DNA of 64,000 bases, taken from positions 73,931,972-73,995,971 of the forward strand of contig CM063499.1 in the NCBI GenBank assembly GCA_032207245.1, in the 5' to 3' direction. This document shows positions 49,301 to 61,300 of this stretch, piece by piece; within the stretch, counting starts at the first letter, position 1, and every line of letters starts with the position of its first letter. Origin of the DNA: Pardosa pseudoannulata (Eukaryota > Arthropoda > Arachnida > Araneae > Lycosidae). The notes under the pieces were generated by a model. It searched no databases. It worked only from the letters and a program-made list of their open reading frames with translations, and was not told the origin of the DNA. A program made the translations under genes and the position numbers.

Positions 49301-52300
49301 CAGACCAAGATTGCGTGTGTTTTGTTTGTTCCCTGTTTTCAAATTACGACCACCCACCCTGAGGTAAAAGTTAATCTTTCGCCCCAATTGTGCTTTCTAA
49401 AACGAGAAACGCAACTTTCACCCTAAATCAAGTAGCCTTCGGCTCTCAAGCTTGGTTCGTTTAAGCAGCCTTAGAAATAACAAATTTACTTTACGAGAAG
49501 TTCGTCGACTGAAATTAAAACAAAAATCTTTTTATAACACAAAGCTTCTCTTTATGGCATGGCATTTATATACGATAGCAAAGAAATCTGATATGCAGTT
49601 TTTCCATGAAGTCAACCTATGTCTAACTTTTTAATACTTTCTCTGTTATGCACATCACATGTTATACATATGTGTTATCCACTTGTATATCACATGGAAT
49701 ACACAATATGTAAAAACTTTATATAAAATTTAATTCATTGTGTATCCCATATGATAGACAATCTACAGCACTAGATATATTTATGATATTTAGTCTACAG
49801 GACAGGAAAAGGGTTAATGTGTTACGTATTTTGTTTGGGCAGCTAAAAATAGTTTATAATATTTGTGTATAGTCGGAATTATGCTTTGGAGTGGAGATTT
49901 GAAATTTTTTGAATGGTCATACATCTACCAAATTTTATAATTATATACGATATTTTATGATTTTTTGAGTCTTGCAGCTTTCGAAGTTAGAAAAGATTAT
50001 TTTACCTTCATTGAAGGTCTCAAGGTTACAAAAACTCGCAGAGAAGCACTACTACATATACAGTATTTTATACAAATTGTACATTAGTAAATGTTGTTTG
50101 TTACATAGTTTCAATTTTCCACCATTTTAACGATAGTTTTTACAAACTCAGCCCTTACATACGGCGAACGATGGTCGACTGGTTAAGGCGCTGATTTTTG
50201 GTACCGTGGTTCGTGGGTTCGAATCTTAGCCTGGCATGGTTGTTCATAGCCGTTTCGAATCTGCTTTAAGCAGTAGGTCTTCGACTCATTAGCCTCCGTA
50301 TTGCAAAAAGTAGATCGTAGTGTTCCAAACCAAACCAGCTGTTATGTGCTGACGATGGCTGAATAGGTAGTACTTTGAGTTTCGAAAATTGAGTATGCAG
50401 TGTTCGAATTAGAATGTTGGAATAACTGTCGAAATCGGTTTTAACGTTATGTTCAATATACATGTTCCTTTGTCGAAGAGTCGCAGTAGCTCAGCCGGCA
50501 AAAGCAGCGCTGTCGTGACTGAAGGGTTGCGGGTTCGGAACCCAAGCCGGCCAAAGTACCGCCGTGTTCATTAAAGGTGACTGGGACAAGTAAAATACTT
50601 TCCTAGTTACAATATCCTTCAAGTACCCAACCAATACCTCTGGGTGTGGCAGGCCAAGTCTATGGGTCTTCTGCTTGGTCCCTGCTTCTAAATGAGAATT
50701 CACTTGAGCGTAAGTCGTACTTTCTCCTTTGAGGTGCTCGTCGAAACGAAAGGCACGCCTCTTTGCCTTAATACGAGTAGCTTTTGGCTCAATCGTGCTT
50801 GATTTGACCAAGTGGCTCAAGACAACCAGAGTTGGATTGAAATATTTTAAAGATTGAGATAGCAAAATAAAAAAGATCAGAATGATGCAAGTAAACTGCA
50901 TTCTTAATCTAATATGCCCTCTATTAACGGCCGAACGATGGGCTAATAGTTAGGGTGCTGGCCTTCGGAACCAGAGTTCGTGGGTTTGAATCTCACTATA
51001 ACATGGATGTTCGTAGCCGTTTGGAATCGGCTTTAAGCAGTAGGTCCCGGTTTCATTAGCCCTCATGTTACAAAAAGTAGACTGTAGCGCTCCAAAACCA
51101 AAACAAACCACTAACGTTCTAAATTATTTTTTAAATGAACTGTTATATATTATCTCTATTTTTGTGTATTTACTTTCGTTTTTATTACAGGTCTTGGCAT
51201 GCGATCCGCTTGTGGTCACGTGGACTTTTATCCAAATGGCGGCAGCAGCCAACCTGGGTGCCATAATTCACCATTATCAATTTTACCTCGAATAGGAATC
51301 CAAAGAGGTAAGTTTATCTTTCACATTACTTTTCATGTTCTGGCTATACTGGTAAAATCGTAAGTAAGCAGTGTAAAATCAAAGTAATTGACTCTCTAGA
51401 ACAGATTCTTACTTTTCTATTACTTAGAACAACAGACTTCGGAAATGTGTCACAACTCAAATATATTGCTACTCACAACTTTTCTGTAGTATAAATTCTT
51501 GTAATTTTCTGTATAATGTACAAAATTTGCTCTACTCTTATTTTATCTATACAGTTTTGTTTGTTTTGAAATATTCATTTATATTAATCTTTGCAGACTA
51601 GCATTAGTATTTTAAAACGGCAAGTCTAAACTTGAGAATTATTAACCCTTTAATATGGGACTGTACAGAACGAAATAAATTTGAAGATCAAACAATTTTG
51701 AATACTAGAGCATGTCACGTTAGTGATCAGTTCTCGTTTTAAACATAGTGACATTTATAAAAAAAAGGAAAAACTTCCTGAAAAAAGATTTATTTGATAT
51801 TGCAGGTAAAATAATCTCTGCAAAATGCTGTAGTGTAATTGAAAAAGCAAATTTGTCATGATCTCAGTCTGTACCTGCAGAAAAAGTAAATTTATGAGCG
51901 CTGATCGAAAAATCATAAAATATAGATCTATATGAAAAAAATATAAATGAAAATTACTTAAATTTCGTAGATTGTTTATAAGATTGCCCATTACCTACTC
52001 TCAAAAGGAAAATTTGTTCTAAGAAAACAAAAACTCTACAAGCTATTTTTAGCCTTATCTAAAATGATACGCCAGGCATTAAAGGGTTAAGAAATATTTT
52101 TCTAAAATTTCCTGTAAGTAGACAGTAGGAGAAAAGAAAACTTAGCTGTTATTAATTTTATTGGTGGTTTTTTCCTAAATGTTTAAAAGTTTATGAGCTA
52201 GTTTTCATGGATAATTAGATTAATATTAATTTGTGTGATGGGATGGAGTCGTTTAGATATTATTTTGTTTATCCTTGAAGTAACATTAAAACTAAAACCT

Positions 52301-55300
52301 ACAAAAGGTATTAACCCCTTGAGTATCAGCACGTAATGTCTTTTTAGAAATCTAACCTTAGACTTCTTATTCAATCGATCGAAAAACTGACAGAGCAAAA
52401 CCAAATCTGGAGTCAGTCTTCCCGTCATTTCAATAACAAGACCAATATATTAGAATGGGTATTGCGCTTCCCACAAGTGTATTTTTAAGATCGTGTAGGT
52501 GGAATGTAACCTTCCCACGGCACACGAAAAGGTTAACGCATTAATTAAAAATCTCGGCTTTTAACCAAAAAACATTAAATTTGTTTCCCACCCGGATGCA
52601 AAGACTCGGAGAAGAGGGGGTTGTAGCAATGAATCGGGTGGACCTAAATAGTTTCCAGTTCTAAATACGTATAAACGTACAAGGTATTTTTAAGGAAAAC
52701 TAACTTTTGCTATAAAACCTAAACCTTTATTGCACATTTTAAGTATTGCCCTTCCCTCGGAATAGTCCCTGTACTAGCAATAAAACGTGTCCAAAAATTC
52801 TTCCAATTTTGGGAAGCCTCCTGGATAATTTTTGGCGATGGTACATAGGTGCTTCATGTTATTCTACTAAATCTCCTCTGTGGTTTGCAAACTAAGTGCT
52901 TTCAAGGTAGTTTAAAGTTGGTGAAATAAGAAATTCTATTGCTATATGAGTCGACCATTGTGAAAACCGTTGCCGTTTAAGCCATCTAGTAATCAAATCT
53001 AGAATTTAAAAATTGAAATAAAACATTCAGATCTATCCCGCTTACGCGACGCTGGTCTCAATATCGACCGAAAATCATCGCGTGGAGGCGACGCTGGACT
53101 GATAAGGACCGTTCAGTGGGTTAAATCGCTGCGTCGCGTATGCGAGGCGTTGGTTGCGAGTGGGTTAAAAGTCGAGCCTTTTAATTAATGCGTTAACCAG
53201 TACATATTAAATTGTGGCTATTGATAATATCTAGCGGTATGTTTATATAAACCGCTAACCTCTTGTTTTACTAAAACTGTTAAGGCCTGTCTCACCAAAG
53301 TCGTTTTACGGCTAACCTCGATTAACTCAAGGCTCTGACCAATGGTGGGACGCAATTCTCCGTTTAAACACAGATTAGTCACAGTTAGCCATTAAATGAT
53401 TTTGGTGAAACCGGCCCCAAGTAACAAAGCTATACCAGCCTCAGTTGTGAGCATGTGCACAAGATGTTCGACGTAATAGAGATAATTGGCAATAAAAGAA
53501 CTTGGAGAAGAACGTGTGTGGGTAAATGGTTTTGCTACAAACTTGTCAAAACTTTTATTGACATGTCAATTGCTTAATTAAGAATAAGAGGACTGTAAAT
53601 TGCATACTGTGCTGTGAATATTTTAAGCATTTTGAAAAGGACATTTTTAGTCTCTGAGGGTTTTGGGTCTGCTAGGACAAGGTGATGTTAGTTGTTCGTT
53701 GGAAAGCTAATGATCATCATAAATTTGTACAATGTGGTTAGAGGATGAACAGTTGTTCCAGATATTTCATCTCGTTTTAGAGAACTATATGCACAGGAAG
53801 CGGCTGGAATTGTATAAAAACGAGAATTAAGATGTGGACAACTATGAAAGGGCATAAGGTCAGCTATCTGACAGAACATTAGACTCCAGTTGTACCCCAT
53901 CCACTATATTCTCTAGACCTAGCTTCGGAGGACTTTCTTGTTTCGCAAACTTAAAACTATCTTAAAAGGACTTAGTTTGTAAACCACAGAGGAGATTCAG
54001 TAGACTGAGATCTGACACCTACGCACAATCTCCTAGGATGTTCCAGGAGGCTTCTGAAAATTGAAAGAAACTTTGGACACATTATACTGCTAGTACAAGG
54101 ACTATTTCAAGGGAAGGAATTAAAATGAGTAATAAAAAATTTGTAGCAAAAGTTAGTTGTTCTCAAACACACCTTGTAAGTTTATACGTAATTAGAACTG
54201 GAAACTATTTACGATGCGGACAACCATGAAAGTGCATAGGATCAGCTATCGGATAAAACATTAGACTCCAGTTGTACCCCATCCACTATATTCTCTAGAC
54301 CTATCTTTGGAGGACTTTCTTCTTTAAAAAAGAATTATCTTAAAAGAACTTAGTTTGTAAACCACGGTCCACCTGATTAATCAGTTTCATTACTTTCCCT
54401 CTCCCTTCTCTGGGACTTTGTACCCGGGTGGGAAAGGAAGTTACTGGTTTCTGGGTCAGGCTATGAACTCTAAGGTTAGATTTGTAAAAAGACATTGATT
54501 TCCTGAACGTTTTTTTGGTTTATACAGATAGACTAACAAATATAGCTATTTCAGTGGTGGTCCTGGATCAACATGTCTAAACTACTTTAGGTAATTGCCT
54601 ACCTAGACTGATAAGTAGAAGCAGTATATTGATAATCATATGTAGAGTGATGTATAAAAATAGTAAAATGGAATAGTTGGAAGAAAATAAATTTAACCTT
54701 TATTTCAGCTGGTAGGTATTACATCACCTGTGACCACTTCCGATCAACGGAGTTCTATATTGACAGCATAAAATCACTGCTGGAGCCCAGATCATCAGAT
54801 GATTCGATGTGTGTTCCGATGGGCGTTATCTGCAGGGACTGGGAATCTTTCGAAGAAGGTCGGTGTGCAGAATGTTCGAATCCTGGAGACTGTGCTGTCA
54901 TGGGCTATCACAGCGACTTATTCTTCGACAATCATCCATCAAGCACCTACAGGAAACTGTATCTGAAAACGGCCGATGAGAAACCTTTCTGTTGTAAGTG
55001 ACATTACGCCTTCATGGTAATTAGTATCTTTCCATCTTTTGAGATGGCAGTATCAAGTATTCAACACCTTTTTTTAAAATTGATTTAGTTGATTCTCTAA
55101 TATTAACAAATGCTTCTGTAACAAATATGGATAAATCTAGTGACATGAAATTCTAATTAAAAGTTCTATTTAAAATACTAGGTGCATCCAGAATGTAAGT
55201 TTCCCTATTTAAAAGAAAAAAAAGAACTCAGTTTCACGGACATATTTATTGCCAACAAGTATTACAATGTTTCAGTTCTTTTTTAACATAGCCACCACCA

Positions 55301-58300
55301 GAATTGAGACACTTGTCATATTGTGGGATAAACTTTTGTTTACCTTTGTCGTAGAACTCTGCCGCCTGTTAATGGAACCAGTTTTCCTGTCCCAGAACAC
55401 CATACACATTCCTTTCCGTACCGACAGCGTCTGTTTGAATTTGGTCCTGACCAAAGATCCACTATGGTGCCAATGCATCTTGGTGACTGCTGCTTGGTTT
55501 ATGGGGTAAAGTGCGAAATCCAAGTCTCATTGCCCGTGACGATCCTGTCGAGGAACTCGTCGCCGTCGTCGTGATACCGTAGCAGAAATGTCAGTGCTGC
55601 TCCTAAGCGTTGAATTTTGTGTTCGGGTGTCAGTTTTGGCTCATAGACCTGACAGAGCTGACGATGAATTTCAATTGGCGCAATGCTTTGTGCATTCAAG
55701 ATCACCGACCGAACCTTGCAGGCGGCGGGAGAAGGAATTAGTTTCCATTTCGGACCACTGCTACCCCGCTACTGGCACGAATCGGGACTTGTCCAGCTGG
55801 CATATGATTAATACGTCATAGATCTGTTACGCACGCGCAATTGACACGGCTAATTACGTTTACTTTAAAGGGGAAAACATCGGGAAACTTATTCTCAGGA
55901 TGCGCCCCGTAATATACATTAAACCTTAAAGGCATAAAAGATTAAAGAGCTAGTATATCATTGCATTTGTCTAAAAGCATGTAAATTGGGTTGTATAGTT
56001 AACAATAAATGTATGATCTCAATACATAGTTGGTAATAACTGTAAACATAATAATGTAATAAGGCAAATATTTTAATACACTTTAAAATTGTTAATTTAA
56101 TTTTTAGAAATGATGAAACATATTAGAAAAGTTTAGAATGGGAATAAATAAATTTTAAATCAGAATTTTTGATCCACAAAAATTCACATATTATAATATA
56201 TTGAAATACACATTAAAATTTATAATTTAGATTTTAGGAATGATGAAACGTATTAGAAATTATTAAAATGTGAATGATAAATTTTAAATCAGAAATTTTG
56301 CTGCACAAAAATTCACATATAAATATTGTAATACACATTAAATTTATAATTTAGATTTTAGGAATGATGAAACGTTCAATTGAAAAAAGATTAAAATGTG
56401 AATGATAAATTTTAAATCAGAATTTTTGCTGCACAAAAATTCACACATAATATAAATATTGTAATGCACATTAAATTTATAATTTAGATTTTAGGAATGA
56501 TGAAACGTTCAATTGAAAAAAGATTAAAATGTGAATGATAAATTTTAAATCAGAATTTTTGCTGCACAAAAATTCACACATAATATAAATATTGTAATGC
56601 ACATTAAATTTATAATTTAGATTTTAGGAAAGATGAAACGTTAAATTGAAAAAAGATTAAAATGTGAATGATAAATTTTAAATCAGAATTCTTGATACAC
56701 AAATATTAATTTACAAAATGTAATAATTGTAAAAATAAAATATAACTATCGTAATACAATTTAAATTAATAATTTTAATTTTAAGAGATGAAACATTAGA
56801 AATGATTAAAATGTGAATGAATATATTTTAAATGAAAATTCCTGATACACAAAAATTAATTCATACAAACGTCAAGATCGGATAATGATTTCAGTTGTAG
56901 TTATTTTTTTTCTTAAATTAATATAGTATCGCAACATGTTCAATGACTGGTTTTTTAGATAATTTTACTTTTGTTCTGATCACAGACAGGAATTGGTTTT
57001 ACGGATAAAACAAACGAATTGACTTTAAAGCAATTTGGAAATAAATTATTCGTTTGGTATAAAAAAAGCAGATTTTTATCTGTAAATACAAACATTTACA
57101 ATATCTATAAAACTTGAATAATCTCATTTTTTTTTGTTACGTATTTTATTATTCCCCTTTTCAACGTCGTCTCATTACAAGAAGCTCGCAGAAACATTTT
57201 TTCACATGCTATTTCCTATAAGAATTTTGGAGTATTTTATTTTTACTACATTTTGATCATTAAAGTGCAAAGAATACAACTGAGCGGGTGGCTCTCAGAA
57301 AATAAAATATTAACTTATCTCCTAACGATTTTTTAATTTTTGCCCTCTTCTTGCACTTAAATATTACTTATGCCTTAATCTTTTTGATACTTTTCAAAAA
57401 TCATAATTTACTAATTTTCAGTACTCATTAGGCCGAACGATGGTTAGGGTGCTGGCCTTCGGAACCTGAGGTCGTGGGTTCGAATCCCACAGTGGCATGG
57501 ATGTTCGTAGTCGTTCGGAATTGGCTTTAAGCTGTAGGTCCCGGTCTCATTAGCCCTCGTGTTGCAAAAAGTAGACCGTAGCACTCCAAACCAAAAAACT
57601 CAATACTCATTAATACGTAACATTTACAAAACGAATGTAAGACAGATCATATCTATTTACAGGCCATTATCTGTTCTGATAACCTTTGTTGTTCATATAA
57701 AACAGTTTTCTTCCAATTCTGGCCGAACGATGACCGATTGGTTAGAGTGCTGGCCTTCGGTACCGGAGTTCGTGGGTTCGAATCCCACAGTGGCATGGAT
57801 GTTCGTAGCCGTTCGGAATCGGCTTTAAGTTGTAGGTCCCGGTCTCATTAGCCCTCGTGTTGCAAAAAGTAGACTGTAGCACTAAAAAATAAATTTTCTT
57901 CCAATTCTGGCCAAACGATGGCCGATTGGTTAGAGTGCTGGCCTTCGGTACCGGAGTTCGTGGGTTCGAATCCCACAGTGGCATGGATGTTCGTAGCCGT
58001 TCGGAATCGGCTTTAAGTTGTAGGTCCCGGTCTCATTAGCCCTCGTGTTGCAAAAAGTAGACCGTAGCACTCCAAACCAAACCAATCTTCCAATTCTGAT
58101 TGGTTTCTAAACAAGAGTAGACTGCATATCTTTTCACAAAAACAAATTGGGAGAGTCGAATTGGGTTAGAGCTCGCATAGTTGACTAAGCTAATATGTAA
58201 TCGGGTTTGTATTTCTTCTATCTCAATTGTTCAACTTCGTCAATCGTTTACTCATGCTCCCATTTTATTTTCTTTGTTTTGTCTCACCTGGTTAATGCCA

Positions 58301-61300
58301 CCCTTGTGATGTTTACAGTTTGGGAGATCTTCAGTCACTAAGCCTTGAGATCTAGAGCATACAACATCCTCTTTCTCGCCACTCGCTTTCCTCTGCGGTC
58401 TTTATTAGCCCTCGTTCTGGCCTAACGAGGCCAGAACGAGGGCCGAACCTGTTGGCTGTTAGCATCTATCAAGTAGTTTGGGACTTCGAATTACGGAAAT
58501 GGCATGACTGTTAACCGTTTGAAATCGTCCTGGTTTGATTGATCCTTGCAGGCAAAACACTGACTATAGCATTTCAACTAAGCAGAGTATTGGTAAAACT
58601 CAAGGATATCTTTTTAATAAATGACTCTGCTTTTTTAAGACCTGTTCTCGATTTAATTTAGAGCATATATGTCTTCAAATCTAAAAATGTTTTCAAGGAT
58701 TCGTTGTGTTTTGCAGTTATGCCATCCTCGCGATGTTTACAGTATGGGAGACCTTCAGTCACTAAGCCTTGAGATCTAAAGCATACAACATCCTCTTTCT
58801 CGCCACTTTCTTGCCTCTGCGGTCTTTATTAGCCCTCTTTCTGGCCTAACGAGGGCCGAATCTGTTGGCTGTTAGCATCTATCAAGTAGTTTAGACTTCG
58901 AGTTACGGAAATGGCATGACTGCTAGCAGCCGTTTGAAATCGTCCTGGTTTGATTGATTCTTGTAGGCAAAACAGACTATAGCATTCCAAAAAAGCAGTG
59001 TATTTATAAAGATCAAGAATATCTTTTAATAAATTACTCTGCTTTTTGAAGACCTAGTTCTTGATATAGTTTAGAGCATATATATCCTCAAATCTAAAAA
59101 TGTTTTCAAGGATTCGTTGTGTTTTGCAGTGTTCCAGTACCAAGTCATAGTGGGACTTGGTAGTTTAGTAGTAGTTTAGACTTCGAGTTACGGAAATGGC
59201 ATAACTGTTAGCAGCCGTTTGAAATCGTCCTGGTTGGATTGATTCTTGTAGGCAAAACACTGACTATAGCATTCCAACTAAGCAGAGTAATGATAAAACT
59301 CAAGGATATCTTTTTAATAAATGACTCTGCTTTTTTAAGACATGTTCTCGATTTAATTTAGAGCATATATATCTTCAAATCTAAAAATGTTTTCAAGGAT
59401 TCGTTGTGTTTTGCAGTTATGCCATCCTCGTGATGTTTACAGTTTGGGAGATCTTCAGTCACTAAGCCTTGAGATCTAGAGCATACAACATCCTCTTTCT
59501 CGCCACTCGCGTGCCTCTGCGGTCTTTATTAGCCCTCTTTCTGGCCTAACAAGGGCCAAATCTGTTGGCTGTTAGCATCCATCAAGTACTTTGGGACTTC
59601 GAATTACGGAAATGGCATGTTTGTTAGCAGCCGTTTGAAATCGTCCTGGTTTGATTCTTGTAGGCAAAACACTGACTATAGCATTCCAACTAAGCAGAGT
59701 ATTGATAAAACTCAAGGATATCTTTTTAATAAATGACTCTGCTTTTTTAAGACATGTTCTCGATTTAATTTAGAGCATATATATATCCTCAAATCTAAAA
59801 ATATTTTCAAGGATTCGTTGTGTTTTGCAGTGTTCCAGTACCAAGTCATAGTGGGACTTGGTAGTTTAGTAGTAGTTTAGACTTCGAGTTACGGAAATGG
59901 CATGACTGCTAGCAGCCGTTTGAAATCGTCCTGGTTTGATTGATTCTTGTAGGCAAAACACAGACTATAGCATTCCAAAAAAGCAGTGTATTTATAAAGA
60001 TCAAGAATATCTTTTAATAAATTACTCTGCTTTTTGAAGACCTAGTTCTTGATATAGTTTAGAGCATATATAGCCTCAAATCTAAAAATGTTTTCAAGGA
60101 TTCGTTGTGTTTTGCAGTGTACCAGTACCAAGTCATAGTGGGACTTGGTAGTTTAGTAGTAGTTTAGACTTCGAGTTACGGAAATGGCATGACTGTTAGC
60201 AGCCGTTTGAAATCGTCCTGGTTTGATTGATTCTTGTAGGCAAAACACTGACTATAGCATTCCAACTAAGCAGAGTATTGATAAAACTCAAGGATATCTT
60301 TTTAATAAACGACTCTGCTTTTTTAAGACCTGTTCTCGATTTAATTTAGAGCATATATATCTTCAAATCTAAAAATGTTTTCAAGGATTCGTTGTGTTTT
60401 GCAGTTATGCCATCCTCGTGATGTTTACAGTATGGGAGACCTTCAGTCACTAAGCCTTGAGATCTAGAGCATACAACATCCTCTTTCTCGCCACTCGCTT
60501 TCCTCTGCGGTCTTTATTAGCCCTCGTTCTGGCCTAACGAGGGCCGAATCTGTTGGCTGTTAGAATCTATCAAGTAGTTTGGGACTTCAAATTACGGAAA
60601 TGGCATGACTGCTAGCAGCCGTTTGAAATCGTCCTGGTTGGATTGATTCTTGTAGGCAAAACACAGACTATAGCATTCCAAAAAAGCAGTGTATTTATAA
60701 AGATCAAGAATATCTTTTAATAAATGACTCTGCTTTTTGAAGACCTAGTTCTTGATATAGTTTAGAGCATATATATCCTCAAATCTAAAAATGTTTTCAA
60801 GGATTCGTTGTGTTTTGCAGTGTTCCAGTACCAAGTCATAGTGGGACTTGGTAGTTTAGTTTAGTAGTAGTTTAGACTTCGAGTTACGGAAATGGCATGA
60901 CTGCTAGCAGCCGTTTGAAATCGTCCAGGTTTGATTCTTGTAGGCAAAACACGGTCTCTAACATTCCAACTAAGTAAAGTATTGATAAAACTCAAGGATA
61001 ATTTTAATAAATGACTGTGTTTTTAAGACCTGTTCTCGATTTAATTTAGAGCATATATCCTCAAATCTAAAAATGTTTTCAAGGATTCGTTGTGTTTTGC
61101 AGTGTTACAGTACCAAGTCATAGTGGGACTTGGTAGTTTAGTTTAGTAGCAGTTTAGACATCGAGTTACGGAAATGGCATGACTGTTAGCAGCCGTTTGA
61201 AATCGTCCTGATTTGATTCTTGTAGGCAAAACACGGACTCTAACATTCCAACTAAGCAGAGTATTGATAAAACTCAAGGATATCTTTTTAATAAATGATT

